This document shows positions 28,006-36,436 of a stretch of DNA of 64,000 nt, one piece after another. Each line of letters opens with the position of its first letter. Positions within the stretch are counted from its first letter, which is position 1. The translations under genes and the position numbers were made by a program. The stretch is from an uncultured Caulobacter sp. Its GTDB lineage: Bacteria > Pseudomonadota > Alphaproteobacteria > Caulobacterales > Caulobacteraceae. The stretch spans positions 1 to 64,000 of the forward strand of contig CAJYMH010000019.1 in assembly GCA_913776195.1 (NCBI GenBank), in the 5' to 3' direction. Under the pieces are notes generated by a model, which did no database searches, was not told the origin of the DNA, and saw only the letters and a list, made by a program, of their open reading frames with translations.

Positions 28006-28058
28006 GAATGCATTCTCGCGGTGTCTCATGCCTAATGCGGAGGCGATCCGCCAGTTCC

Positions 28059-28523
28059 CTAGAGATTGCGAACGGCCTCCAAAACCTGCGCGGCGTGCCC
28101 GGAAACCTTCACCTTGCGCCAGATGTGGCGGATCACGCCTTCACCATCGATGACGAAGGTGGCGCGGTCGATGCCCATGTACTGACGGCCATAGAGGGTC
28201 TTTTCGATCCAGACACCGTAGCTTTCGACCATCCCACCCTCGGGATCGGCGCCCAGCTCGACTTTGAGGTCATGCTTGGCGCGGAATTTCCCGTGCTTCT
28301 TGGCGGTGTCCTTGGACACGCCGACCACGACGGCGCCGGCCTTGGCGAAATCGTCGCGAAGAGCCGAGAAGTCGATCGCCTCAGTCGTGCAGCCAGGGGT
28401 GTCGTCCTTGGGATAGAAGTAGAGCACGACCGTCTTGCCCTTCAGCCCAGACAGGCTGACGCGTCCGGTGTCGGTCTCGAGGTCGAAATCGGGGGCGCGG
28501 TCGCCGATGTTCAAGTCAGGCAT
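28059..28523 (-). CDS. bcp: Thioredoxin-dependent peroxiredoxin (Bcp/PrxQ)
   Basis: Reduces hydrogen peroxide and alkyl hydroperoxides in the cytoplasm using thioredoxin. The 154 aa carry the catalytic motif YPKDDTPGCTTEA with the peroxidatic Cys45. The resolving Cys five residues later, present in E. coli Bcp, is absent, and no other cysteine occurs, so this is a 1-Cys type. It is separated from tyrS by REP-like repeats. Confidence 0.95.
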   Translation of the reverse strand: MPDLNIGDRAPDFDLETDTGRVSLSGLKGKTVVLYFYPKDDTPGCTTEAIDFSALRDDFAKAGAVVVGVSKDTAKKHGKFRAKHDLKVELGADPEGGMVESYGVWIEKTLYGRQYMGIDRATFVIDGEGVIRHIWRKVKVSGHAAQVLEAVRNL

Positions 28524-28551
28524 TTGCTTCTCACATCTTCCAGCCCCTCAA

Positions 28552-28635
28552 CCGCTCACCCCGGCGTAGGCCGGGGTCCAGATGACGGGCTCGGAGCTCT
28601 ATGATCTGGTTCCCGGCCTTCGCCGGGATGAGCGG
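28552..28635. repeat. REP/BIME-like inverted repeat pair between bcp and tyrS
   Basis: Two 32-nt units, 28552-28583 and 28604-28635, are inverted copies of each other with four mismatches. Each contains its own palindromic core (CCCCGGCGTAGGCCGGGG and CCCGGCCTTCGCCGGG). The 20-nt spacer has GAGCTC. This has the form of a repetitive extragenic palindrome doublet, common between genes in alphaproteobacteria, and may also act as a terminator or mRNA stabiliser. Confidence 0.75.
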
Positions 28636-28642
28636 AGTGAAG

Positions 28643-29902
28643 TTAGACCGGCTTCACCAGGACGATCTTCTTCTTGCCGGCGGCCAGCTTGATGACGCCG
28701 TCGACGAGGTCGGCCTGGGTCACCATCTGGTTGGCGTCGGTTACGGCCTGATCGTTCATGCGAACGCCGCCGCCCTGGGCCAGGCGACGAGCTTCGCCGC
28801 GCGAGCCGGCGAGGCCGGTGTCGGCGAACAGGGCCGCGAGCTGAACGCCCTCGGCCAGGGTCGCAGCCGGGATCTCGAACGTCGGCAGGTCGGCGGAGAC
28901 GCTGCCCTGTTCGAACAGCTTCTGAGCCGCATCGCGAGCCGTGCGGGCGGCGTCTTCGCCGTGGGCCATGCGGGTGGCTTCGTCGGCCAGGACCTTCTTG
29001 GCGTCGTTGATGGCGGCGCCTTCTAGCGACTCCAGCCGGGCGATCTCGTCCAGGGGCAGGTCGGTGAACAGGCGCAGGAACTTGCCGACGTCGGCGTCCT
29101 CGGTGTTGCGCCAGAACTGCCAGTAGTCGTAGGGGCTCAGCTGTTCGGCGTTGAGCCAGACGGCGCCGGCGGCGGTCTTGCCCATCTTGGCGCCCGAGGC
29201 GGTTGTCAGCAGGGGCGTGGTCAGGCCGAAGGCGGGTTTCTGGTCCACGCGGCGGATCAGCTCGACCCCGTTGAGGATGTTCCCCCACTGGTCCGAGCCA
29301 CCCATCTGCAGCACGCAGCCGCGGGTGCGCTGCAGCTCCAGGAAGTCGGTGGCCTGCATCAACATGTAGTTGAATTCCAGGAAGGTCATCGGCTGCTCAC
29401 GCTCGAGCCGCAGCTTGACGGAGTCGAAGGCCAGCATGCGGTTGACGGTGAAGTGGACGCCGAAATCGCGCAGGAACTGGATGTAGCCGAGCTTGGACAG
29501 CCACTCGTCGTTATCGACCATCACCGCATCGCTCGGCCCGTCGCCGAAGGTCAGGAACTTCGAGAAGACCTGCTTGATGCCGGCGATGTTGGCGGCGATG
29601 TCGGCGTCGGACAGCAGCTTGCGGCTTTCATCCTTGCCGGTGGGGTCGCCGACCTTGGTGGTGCCGCCGCCCATCAAGACGATGGGCTTGTGGCCGGCCT
29701 GCTGAAGGCGGCGCAGCATCATGATCTGGATCAGGCTGCCCACATGCAGGGAGGGGGCCGTGGCGTCGAAGCCGATGTAGGCGGTGATGGTCCCCTTGGC
29801 CGCCGCCTCGTCCAGCTCCTCCGGATGGGTGATCTGGTGGATGTAGCCCCGCGCCTGCAGGGTCCGCAGGAAGTCGGACTTGAACGCGGGGTCGGCGGAC
29901 AT
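28643..29902 (-). CDS. tyrS: Tyrosyl-tRNA synthetase
   Basis: Class I synthetase of 419 aa that charges tRNA-Tyr. The N-terminal Rossmann domain has the HIGH-like motif HVGS (in [15 protein letters not shown]), [19 protein letters not shown], and the KMSKS-like KMGKT ([16 protein letters not shown]). The C-terminal S4 RNA-binding domain ends [11 protein letters not shown]. The start at 29902 is chosen because homologues begin near [17 protein letters not shown]; a long open frame upstream to 30454 lacks family character. It is divergent from anmK, a conserved arrangement. Confidence 0.96.
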   Translation of the reverse strand: MSADPAFKSDFLRTLQARGYIHQITHPEELDEAAAKGTITAYIGFDATAPSLHVGSLIQIMMLRRLQQAGHKPIVLMGGGTTKVGDPTGKDESRKLLSDADIAANIAGIKQVFSKFLTFGDGPSDAVMVDNDEWLSKLGYIQFLRDFGVHFTVNRMLAFDSVKLRLEREQPMTFLEFNYMLMQATDFLELQRTRGCVLQMGGSDQWGNILNGVELIRRVDQKPAFGLTTPLLTTASGAKMGKTAAGAVWLNAEQLSPYDYWQFWRNTEDADVGKFLRLFTDLPLDEIARLESLEGAAINDAKKVLADEATRMAHGEDAARTARDAAQKLFEQGSVSADLPTFEIPAATLAEGVQLAALFADTGLAGSRGEARRLAQGGGVRMNDQAVTDANQMVTQADLVDGVIKLAAGKKKIVLVKPV

Positions 29903-30155
29903 GGCTTTGCTCTCTTCAGTCTGGGTGCGCGCGTTTAGCACGGCTGGGGTGGGGAGGGATGTGGATTTCATGAGTCCGGGCTTGGTTTGAAGGCCGGAAA
30001 CACGGGCTTTGTGATGACATGCCGCCGGCTGTTGGGCGGCAGGCAGGATCGCTGAGCCGCTCGCTAGGACTGCGAGCGGTAATAGAGGCCTGAAAGGGCG
30101 CGGCGAGCGATCATGGACGCTAGCTACCTTTCGCGGAGAGTGGCAGTCAAGGCGC

Positions 30156-31265
30156 ATGAAGGTTCTTGGATTCATGACGGGCACGTCCCTGGACGCCGTG
30201 GATATGGCGGTGCTGGAGACGGACGGCGAGGCGATCACCGCCTTCGGGCCGGCGGGCGAGCGCAAGCTGAGCGACGCGACGCGCGAACTGGTGCTGGCCG
30301 CGACGCACGACGCCCTGAAGTGGGAGCGGGGAACGCCGGAGCCGGAAAGCTTCGCCCCCGCGGCGACGGCCGTGGCGCAGGAGCATTTCGAGGCGGCGTC
30401 GAGCTTCATTGAGGAACACGGCCTGGCCTGGACCGAGTTCGACCTGATCGGCATGCACGGTCAGACCGTGCTGCACGAGCGGCCCAATGAAGAGCGGATT
30501 GGCCGGACGGTGCAGCTGGGCGACGCCCAGGCGCTGGCGGACCTGACGGGCGTTCCGGTGGCGTTCGATTTCCGCACCGCCGACGTGGCGGCCGGCGGGG
30601 AGGGGGCGCCGCTGGCCCCGATCTATCATCTGGCGCGGGCCAGGGCCGGGGGGCTGGAGCCGCCGGTAGCGATCCTGAACATCGGCGGGGTGGCCAATGT
30701 GACGCTGATCGACGCCGACGGCACCATGGTGGGCTTCGACACGGGGCCGGGCAACGGGATGATCGACCTGCTGATGCAGGAGCGCGGAGCGGGGCGGTTC
30801 GACGCCGGCGGCAAGTACGCCAGCGTCGGGGCGGTGGATGAGGCGGCGCTGAAGGCGATGCTGGCCCATCCGTATTTCGAGGCGGCGCCGCCCAAGAGCC
30901 TGGACCGCTATGATTTCTCGCTGGAGCCGGTGAAGGCCCTGCGGCTGGAGGATGCGGCGGCGACGCTGGTGGCGTTCACCGCAGCGGGTGTGGCCAGGGG
31001 CGTGGCGTACGCGCCCGTGCAGCCCAGGGCGCTGATCGTCTGTGGCGGCGGGCGGCACAATCCTGAGCTTATGAAGGCGCTGGAGAAGGTCCTGCCCATG
31101 CCGGTGAAGACCGCCGAGGATCTGGAGTGGCGCGGGGATTCCATCGAAGCGGAGGCCTTCGCCTATCTGGCGGCGCGGACGGCCAAGGGCCTGCCGATCA
31201 GCTTTCCCGGCACCACGGGGGTGAAGGCGGCCATGACCGGCGGGCGGATCGCAAAGCCCCGCTGA
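30156..31265 (+). CDS. anmK: Anhydro-N-acetylmuramic acid kinase
   Basis: Cytoplasmic kinase that converts 1,6-anhydro-MurNAc from cell-wall turnover to MurNAc-6-phosphate, for recycling. The 369 aa include the N-terminal [15 protein letters not shown] (ATP-binding) and GMHGQTVLH, then [27 protein letters not shown] and the catalytic Asp region. The C-terminal [14 protein letters not shown] loop is also typical. It is divergent from tyrS with a 253-nt intergenic region that contains one GANTC (CcrM) site at 29973. Confidence 0.95.
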   Translation: MKVLGFMTGTSLDAVDMAVLETDGEAITAFGPAGERKLSDATRELVLAATHDALKWERGTPEPESFAPAATAVAQEHFEAASSFIEEHGLAWTEFDLIGMHGQTVLHERPNEERIGRTVQLGDAQALADLTGVPVAFDFRTADVAAGGEGAPLAPIYHLARARAGGLEPPVAILNIGGVANVTLIDADGTMVGFDTGPGNGMIDLLMQERGAGRFDAGGKYASVGAVDEAALKAMLAHPYFEAAPPKSLDRYDFSLEPVKALRLEDAAATLVAFTAAGVARGVAYAPVQPRALIVCGGGRHNPELMKALEKVLPMPVKTAEDLEWRGDSIEAEAFAYLAARTAKGLPISFPGTTGVKAAMTGGRIAKPR

Positions 31266-31749
31266 GGCCGGGAATGTCTCCAAAGTCCATGTCCCCTGTG
31301 TTTGTCGTTTTCGGCGGGCCGCCGGGCGCGCGGGCCCGCTCTTAGTCGCAAGGGTACCGCCGGGGCGAGGGGCGGGGAAATTTCGAAGCCTGGAGCTGGC
31401 GGCGCAACGGGTAGGGCGATGGCCTTGCAGGGATGTTGGGCGCGGCGCGGGAGCGGGCTGACCGCTTCGCCGGCGCGGCGAGATGTAACCAGTGTCTCCG
31501 CGAAGGGTCTCGGTCTCCCCTGAGTTTCGGTCTCCAGAGTCTTCTGTCGGATCGTGACCGCGACGGTGCGTCCTTGGACTTGGCGCTGCGCGGATAGCGC
31601 GAGCGGGGCGAGTCGTCGAAGCACGCAGGGCGGTAGCTGAACCGCCCTTCATCAAGCTGAACCGAAGATAACGACCGGCTCCGGTTGCGTTCAGCTTGAG
31701 CGCTCTAGGGTCGTCTCACTGGCTGATCAAAACCAGAGGAGACCTGATC
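31266..31749. other. Intergenic region upstream of the SH3 protein gene
   Basis: About 480 nt without a convincing gene; short ORFs on both strands are Arg/Ala-rich and overlap anmK or show no coding character. The 3' part carries three copies of AGCTGAACCG-like motifs (listed separately), and a good ribosome site (AGAGGAGA) lies just before the next gene. Confidence 0.5.
31635..31697. promoter_or_regulatory. Repeated AGCTGAACCG motifs upstream of the SH3 protein gene
   Basis: AGCTGAACCG occurs at 31635-31644 and 31655-31664, exactly 20 bp apart, and an inverted copy CGTTCAGCTT lies at 31688-31697, about 50 bp before the start codon. Two-turn spacing of direct repeats suggests binding of a dimeric response regulator. 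The regulator is not identified. Confidence 0.5.
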
Positions 31750-32346
31750 ATGACCGCCAAGACCAAGAAGACCCTGGCCGCAGTGACGGCCGCCTCGATC
31801 GCCGCCATGCTGGCGACGACCGCCGCCCCGAACATGGCGAGCGCCCAGAACCTGAAGCCGGTGATCGGCTGCTCGGCTCCTGGCGGCAAGCAGGAAGGCG
31901 GCGCCCTGATTGGCGCGATCCTGGGCGGCGTCTTAGGCAGCAACCTGGCCAAGAACGACCGCGGCACGGGCACCGTCATCGGCGCCGTCGGCGGCGCGGC
32001 GGCGGGTTCGGCCATCGGTTGCAAGATGCAGGAGAAGCGGACCGCCAACGAATACGGCGGCACGTACAAGAGCGGCGGCTACAAGCTGGCGTCCTATGTC
32101 CAGCCGGCGCGCTTCGACGGCCTGAACGAGATGTATGTGGCGACCTCGACCGTCAACGTCCGGGCCGCCCCGACCACCCGGGCCGCCAAGACCACCGCGC
32201 TGACGCGGGGCCAGACCTTCAAGGCCATGGCCGTCGCGGACCGGGGCGAGTGGATCCTGGTGGGTCGTGACGGCGTAGGCATCGGCTACGTCCACGCCGA
32301 CTACGTCCGGCCGCAGAATGGCGGGTATCGTTACGCCAGCTATTAA
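31750..32346 (+). CDS. Secreted glycine-zipper and SH3-domain protein
   Basis: A 198-aa envelope protein. It has a signal peptide (MTAKTKKTLAAVTAASIAAM..ASAQ), then a glycine-zipper segment (GALIGAILGGVLGSNLAKND, GTVIGAVGGAAAGSAIG) of the type found in Rickettsia 17-kDa surface antigens, then a bacterial SH3 domain (STVNVRAAPTTRAAKTTALT, RGEWILVGRDGVGIGYVHADYV). A Cys-containing GCSAPGG segment follows the signal but is not a lipobox. The start at 31750 has AGAGGAGA just upstream. Its function is probably cell-envelope binding; it stands alone with its own terminator. Confidence 0.85.
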   Translation: MTAKTKKTLAAVTAASIAAMLATTAAPNMASAQNLKPVIGCSAPGGKQEGGALIGAILGGVLGSNLAKNDRGTGTVIGAVGGAAAGSAIGCKMQEKRTANEYGGTYKSGGYKLASYVQPARFDGLNEMYVATSTVNVRAAPTTRAAKTTALTRGQTFKAMAVADRGEWILVGRDGVGIGYVHADYVRPQNGGYRYASY

Positions 32347-32350
32347 GCCG

Positions 32351-32370
32351 GTTCATATATACATATGAAC
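32351..32370. repeat. Perfect 20-nt AT-rich palindrome
   Basis: GTTCATAT-ATAC-ATATGAAC: perfect 8-bp arms with a 4-nt spacer, immediately after the SH3 gene stop and before its terminator. It is strikingly AT-rich for this genome. Confidence 0.6.
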
Positions 32371-32380
32371 TTCAAGGAGA

Positions 32381-32409
32381 GGCCCGGGTGGAGACCGCCC
32401 GGGCCTTTT
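32381..32409 (+). terminator. Rho-independent terminator of the SH3 protein gene
   Basis: An 11-bp stem GGCCCGGGTGG/CCGCCCGGGCC (one G-U pair) with loop AGA and a TTTT tail. Confidence 0.9.
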
Positions 32410-32432
32410 CTTGTGCTCCCACCAACCGTCTT

Positions 32433-32451
32433 GCCCCGGCTCGTCCGGGGC
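32433..32451. repeat. GC hairpin, REP-like
   Basis: GCCCCGG-CTCGT-CCGGGGC: perfect 7-bp stem with a 5-nt loop, between the SH3 gene terminator and uvrD. It resembles one arm of the bcp-tyrS repeat in its CCCCGG core. Confidence 0.5.
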
Positions 32452-32535
32452 ATCCAAGCGCGGGCCCATCCGAAAGCGAGGCGGCGCCGTCTAATGGTTG
32501 CTCAGCATGACGAGTGTGGGTTGATCTCTGAATTC

Positions 32536-32574
32536 GTCATCCTGAGGAGGCCGAAGGCCGTCTCGAAGGACGCA
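32536..32574. repeat. REP-like extragenic element
   Basis: An imperfect palindrome around GGCCGAAGGCC, flanked by CATCCTGAGGA on the left and TCTCGAAGGACGCA on the right. This TCATCCTGAGG...TCGAAGGA form is a widespread intergenic repeat in Caulobacterales and Sphingomonadales genomes. It overlaps nothing but abuts the uvrD 3' end. Confidence 0.6.
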
Positions 32575-32578
32575 CGGC

Positions 32579-34903
32579 TCACGCCTTCTCCACGAAGCTG
32601 TCGATGACCTTCTTTTCACCGGCCTTGTCGAAGGCGACGGTGAGTTTGTTGCCTTCGACGGCTTTCACGCCGCCGTAGCCGAACTTCACGTGGAAGACGC
32701 GGTCGCCGCGCTTATAGGCGCTGTTGGCGGCGGAGGGGTCGGAGACGGCGATCAGGCGGCCGTCGCCCTCGATCACCGGGTTGCGGGCGCCGGAGCCGGA
32801 ACGGACGAAGCTTGCGGCGCGGTCCTGGGCTCGCTTCCAGCCCGGGGAGGTGTAGCCGGAGTCGAAGGCCGGCTGGTCGTCCCAGCGGCTGGCGGCCTGC
32901 TGCATGCCGGGGCCGCCGCCATAGTAGCCGGTCTCGGAACCCGCCTCGACGTTGGCGATGGGCAGTTCATCGACGAAGCGGCTGGGTAGCTGGCTTGTCC
33001 AGCGCCCATAGACCTGACGGTTGGCGGCGAAGGAGATGCGGGCTTCCTCCCGAGCACGGGTGATGCCGACATAGGCCAGGCGGCGTTCCTCCTCGAGGCC
33101 CTTTTCGCCCTTTTCGTCCATGCTGCGCTGGGAGGGGAAGACGCCTTCCTCCCAGCCGGGCAGGAAGACCAGGGGGAACTCCAGGCCCTTGGCCGAGTGC
33201 AGGGTCATGATCTGGACGTTGTCGTCGCTGGACCCGCGGTCCAGGTCCATGACCAGGGAGACGTGCTCCAGATAGGCCTCCAGCGTGTCGAAGGCGGCCA
33301 TGGACTGGACCAGTTCTTTGAGGTTCTCCAGGCGGGTCTGGCTCTGCGGGCCTTTGTCGGCGCGCAGCATGTCGGTGTAGCCGCTCTCCTCCAACACCGT
33401 CTCCATGAGGCGGGCATGGTCGAGGCTGTCCTTCATCGAGCGCCAGCGGTCGATGTCGCGGATGAAGTTGGCCAGGGACGTGCGCGTCTTGGCGGCGATC
33501 TCGTCGGTGTGGACGACTCCGCGAGAGGCCATGGAGGCCGAGACGTTGTTGAGGCGCGCCACCTGCAGCAGCTTCTGCACCGTGGTGTCGCCGATGCCGC
33601 GCTTGGGTACGTTGACGATCCGCTCGAAGGCCAGGTCGTCGTCTTCGGAATTGATCAGGCGCAGATAGGCGTGGGCGTCGCGGATTTCGGCGCGCTCGAA
33701 GAAGCGCGGGCCGCCGATGACGGTGTAGGGGATCTGGAGCAGGACGAAGCGCTCTTCGAAGCTGCGCATCTGGAAGGAAGCGCGCACGAGGATGGCGACG
33801 TCCTTGTACTTGCGGCCGCTTTTCTTCCAGCGTTCGATTTCATCGGCCACGAGGCGGCTTTCGGCCTCGCCGTCCCAGACGCCCGCGACGCGGACCTTTT
33901 CGCCGTCATTAGCCTCGGTCCACAGGGTCTTGCCCAGGCGGCCCTTGTTGGCGGCGATGAGGCCCGAGGCGGCGGCTAGGATGTGGCTGGTAGAGCGGTA
34001 GTTGCGCTCAAGCTTGACCACCTTGGCGCCGGGGAAGTCCCGCTCGAAACGCAGGATGTTGTCCACCTCGGCGCCGCGCCAGCCGTAGATCGACTGGTCG
34101 TCGTCGCCCACGCAGCAAACGTTCTGGCGCTTCTGGGCCAGCAGGCGCAGCCACAGATACTGGGCGACGTTGGTGTCCTGATACTCGTCCACCAGGATGT
34201 ATTTGAAGCGCTGGTGATAGTCCTCCAGCACATCCGGGTTGTTCATGAAGATGGTCAGGTTGTGCAGCAGCAGGTCGCCGAAGTCGCAGGCGTTCAGGGT
34301 GCGCAGGCGGTCCTGGTACATGCGGTAGCAGACCGCGCCCTTGCCGTTGGCGAAGTGCTCGGCCTCGCTCGGGGGCAGCTTGTCCGGGGTCCAGCCGCGA
34401 TTCTTCCAGTGGTCGATCTGCCCGGCGAGGGCGCGGGGCGTCCAGCGCTTGGGATCGATGTTCTGCGCTTCGAGCACCTGCTTGATGACCCGTTCCTGGT
34501 CGTCGGTGTCGAGGATGGTGAAGTTGGACTTCAGGCCCGCCAGCTCGGCGTGGCGGCGCAGAATCTGGGCGGCGACCGAGTGGAAGGTGCCCAGCCAGCG
34601 CAAGTCGGCCGCCTGGCCGCCGATGATGTGGCCGATCCGCTCGCGCATCTCGCGCGCGGCTTTGTTGGTGAAGGTCACCGCAAGCAGCTCCCACGGCCGG
34701 GCCTTGCCGGTGGCCAGGATGTGGGCGAGGCGGGTGGTCAGGACGCGGGTCTTGCCGGTGCCGGCGCCGGCCAGGACCAGGACGGGGCCGTCGGTCGCCT
34801 CGACCGCGGCGCGTTGTTCGGGATTGAGGCCGTCCAGGTAGGAGCCTTGCGGCCCGTCAGCGCGGGCGAGGTCGGAGATGCGGACGGCGGGTAGGTCGGA
34901 CAC
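32579..34903 (-). CDS. uvrD: UvrD/PcrA-type ATP-dependent DNA helicase
   Basis: Superfamily 1A 3'-5' helicase of 774 aa used in nucleotide-excision and mismatch repair. It contains Q motif and motif I (GLNPEQRAAVEATDGPVLV, AGAGTGKTRVL), motif II (VDEYQDTN), motif III (DDDQSIYGWRGA), motif IV onwards (LERNYRS), motif V (IMTLHSAKGLEF) and motif VI (YVGITRAREE), and a C-terminal Tudor-like domain (YKRGDRVFHVKFGYGGV). I chose the GTG at 34903 (VSDLPAVRI); an upstream ATG at 35164 would overlap a divergent gene and add unlikely sequence. A LexA-like box lies 27 nt upstream. Confidence 0.94.
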   Translation of the reverse strand: MSDLPAVRISDLARADGPQGSYLDGLNPEQRAAVEATDGPVLVLAGAGTGKTRVLTTRLAHILATGKARPWELLAVTFTNKAAREMRERIGHIIGGQAADLRWLGTFHSVAAQILRRHAELAGLKSNFTILDTDDQERVIKQVLEAQNIDPKRWTPRALAGQIDHWKNRGWTPDKLPPSEAEHFANGKGAVCYRMYQDRLRTLNACDFGDLLLHNLTIFMNNPDVLEDYHQRFKYILVDEYQDTNVAQYLWLRLLAQKRQNVCCVGDDDQSIYGWRGAEVDNILRFERDFPGAKVVKLERNYRSTSHILAAASGLIAANKGRLGKTLWTEANDGEKVRVAGVWDGEAESRLVADEIERWKKSGRKYKDVAILVRASFQMRSFEERFVLLQIPYTVIGGPRFFERAEIRDAHAYLRLINSEDDDLAFERIVNVPKRGIGDTTVQKLLQVARLNNVSASMASRGVVHTDEIAAKTRTSLANFIRDIDRWRSMKDSLDHARLMETVLEESGYTDMLRADKGPQSQTRLENLKELVQSMAAFDTLEAYLEHVSLVMDLDRGSSDDNVQIMTLHSAKGLEFPLVFLPGWEEGVFPSQRSMDEKGEKGLEEERRLAYVGITRAREEARISFAANRQVYGRWTSQLPSRFVDELPIANVEAGSETGYYGGGPGMQQAASRWDDQPAFDSGYTSPGWKRAQDRAASFVRSGSGARNPVIEGDGRLIAVSDPSAANSAYKRGDRVFHVKFGYGGVKAVEGNKLTVAFDKAGEKKVIDSFVEKA

Positions 34904-34929
34904 GGGGGAGGAAGCTCTCTGATTCAATA

Positions 34930-34944
34930 GAACATATGTAGCAC
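34930..34944. promoter_or_regulatory. LexA-box-like site upstream of uvrD
   Basis: GAAC-N7-GCAC on the plus strand (GTGC-N7-GTTC on the uvrD strand). The known alphaproteobacterial LexA box is GTTC-N7-GTTC, so it matches 7 of 8 conserved bases. It is centred about 34 bp upstream of the uvrD start, in a locally AT-rich promoter-like segment, which would fit SOS control. Confidence 0.5.
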
Positions 34945-35021
34945 AAACGCCGCGCGGCTTAAGGGGCGGGAACGTGCGGGCGGCATGGCCGTTCACTTCC
35001 GCTGGAAGTGGGGAGGCGCGT

Positions 35022-35225
35022 ATGGACAACGGATCCGAACCGGAAAGCGAACGGCGCGGCGAGGTGCCGCTGCTGCTGTGGGCGATGATCGGGGTGATCG
35101 TCGTTGGAGGCGTGGCGCTGTGGTTGGCGTTCGGGACGGAGAAGCGCTCGGTTTCCCGGACCACGACGATTCCGATGACCGAACCGCAGAAGGCGCCGGA
35201 GGTTACGCGCCCCGTGCAGCGGTGA
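35022..35225 (+). CDS. Small single-pass membrane protein
   Basis: A 67-aa protein: charged N-terminus (MDNGSEPESERRGE), one membrane segment (VPLLLWAMIGVIVVGGVALW), then a short polar tail with Thr/Pro. ATG at 35022 is preceded by GGGAGG. It is divergent from uvrD and overlaps the next (minus-strand) gene by 23 nt. Family not recognised; the form resembles small alphaproteobacterial inner-membrane proteins of unknown function. Confidence 0.65.
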   Translation: MDNGSEPESERRGEVPLLLWAMIGVIVVGGVALWLAFGTEKRSVSRTTTIPMTEPQKAPEVTRPVQR

Positions 35226-35424
35226 GCGCGCGATTGAGGGCGAAGACCCGACAGGCGGACGCCAGGGGACGGTCGCCGCGGCTTGCGTCAATCTGCAGCA
35301 GGAGCTTGGCCATGCTCTCCTCCGCCCGGGCCGCATCATCCAAAACCGCCCAGAATTCGGGCTCCAGGGCGAGTGACGTGGCGTGACCAGAGAGGTTCAC
35401 GGAGCGTTTGGAGAGACCAGCCAA
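35203..35424 (-). CDS. Ribbon-helix-helix domain protein
   Basis: A 73-aa protein with SKRSVNLSGHATSLALEPEFWAVL followed by RAEESMAKLLLQIDASRG: a short strand and two helices typical of the RHH_4-type ribbon-helix-helix family of alphaproteobacteria. This suggests a small DNA-binding regulator, probably a dimer; the target is unknown. It is convergent with the small membrane protein gene (23-nt overlap) and divergent from coq4. Confidence 0.75.
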   Translation of the reverse strand: MAGLSKRSVNLSGHATSLALEPEFWAVLDDAARAEESMAKLLLQIDASRGDRPLASACRVFALNRALTAARGA

Positions 35425-35489
35425 GTTCGCCTCGACTTGAAAATAGGTGACGGCGCCGTCAGGTTCGCACGCCTGCGGAGACCCGTTCT

Positions 35490-36260
35490 ATGGACATGAC
35501 CGCCGACCTTGCAAGGCGACCGACCAGCCGGGCGACCCCCGGCCGGTTCGAGATTCAGCCGCTGCGCGCCCTGCAGGCCATGCGCCGGCTGATCGCCGAC
35601 AAGGAAGACACCCAACAGGTCTTCGAGATCATGCGCGCCCTTGCCGGCAAGTCGATCCCCAAGGGATATCGCCGCCTGCTGGCGACGCCGAAGGGCGGCT
35701 ACATCGCCTATCAGCGCGAGGAATTCGCCGACCGCCTGTCCGACAGCGCTTGGCTGGCGAGCTTCGGGCCGGGCACTGTAGGGGCGGCCTATCGCGACTT
35801 CATCGCTCCGCGCGGCCTGTCAGCGGAAGGGTTGGCGGATGAGAGCCGCAAAGTGGCGGACAACGATGTGGACGCGGCCCATCCCTATGCCTGGTTCGGG
35901 CGTCGGGTGCGTGACATCCACGACGTCTGGCACGTCCTGACCGGTTACGGCACGGACGGTTTCGGCGAGGTGTGCGTGGTGGCCTTCTCCTACGGCCAGA
36001 CGGACAATCTTGGCTTCGGTTTCATCGCCGCGGCTGGGGCGCGGGAATACGCGAAGTTGAGGACCGAACATCCGTTCGGGCGTGCGGCGTGGCAGGCCTA
36101 TCGCAACGGCCGGAGAGCGGCCTGGCTGGCGGGGGAGGATTATCACGCTCTGTTCGCCGAAGACCTGGAGAGCGCACGGCGGCGGCTCAACATCGCTTCC
36201 CCGGATCTCTACCTGGCGATCCCAGGCGAGGACCGCGAGCGCCTTCACCTTCAAGGCTAG
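35490..36260 (+). CDS. Coq4 family ubiquinone biosynthesis protein
   Basis: A 256-aa homologue of Coq4, which acts in ubiquinone biosynthesis (in yeast it organises the CoQ complex; recent work links it to decarboxylation and hydroxylation at C1). The metal-binding signature HDxxH-(x)11-E is intact: His144, Asp145, His148 and Glu160 in IHDVWHVLTGYGTDGFGE. The rest is helical, with a C-terminal RLNIASPDLYLAIPGEDRER. It overlaps the convergent DUF4169 gene by 3 nt. Confidence 0.88.
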   Translation: MDMTADLARRPTSRATPGRFEIQPLRALQAMRRLIADKEDTQQVFEIMRALAGKSIPKGYRRLLATPKGGYIAYQREEFADRLSDSAWLASFGPGTVGAAYRDFIAPRGLSAEGLADESRKVADNDVDAAHPYAWFGRRVRDIHDVWHVLTGYGTDGFGEVCVVAFSYGQTDNLGFGFIAAAGAREYAKLRTEHPFGRAAWQAYRNGRRAAWLAGEDYHALFAEDLESARRRLNIASPDLYLAIPGEDRERLHLQG

Positions 36261-36436
36261 TCCTTGTCGAGCTTGGCCTGATCGAGGGTGCGTTCAGCCT
36301 TTTCCGCCCGGGCCTGGTCCAACGACCTGTCCGCCTTGGTGCGGCCGAAGCGGGCGCGGTTCTCCACGGCGGCCGTTTTGCCGGCCTCCTTCGCCTTGGC
36401 CTTGCGGGCCTTGTTGAAGTTGATGACCTGGGCCAT
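36257..36436 (-). CDS. DUF4169 family small protein
   Basis: A 59-aa basic protein starting MAQVINFNKARKAKAKEAGK and ending DQAKLDKD. Repeated RxxRADRSLDQARAEKAERTLDQA-type sequence is typical of DUF4169, a short helical alphaproteobacterial family of unknown function. The ATG overlaps the stop of the upstream DUF6807 gene by 1 nt (TGATG), so it is coupled to it; its 3' end overlaps coq4 by 3 nt. A different minus-strand frame is also open here but shows no such family. Confidence 0.8.
   Translation of the reverse strand: MAQVINFNKARKAKAKEAGKTAAVENRARFGRTKADRSLDQARAEKAERTLDQAKLDKD

Noticed and set aside
29903-30454. 184-codon extension of tyrS
   Set aside because: Translation is unlike any TyrRS N-terminus and overlaps the divergent anmK gene.
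31163-31624. 153-aa minus-strand frame behind anmK
   Set aside because: Overlaps anmK, Arg/Pro/Ala-rich composition, no family character.
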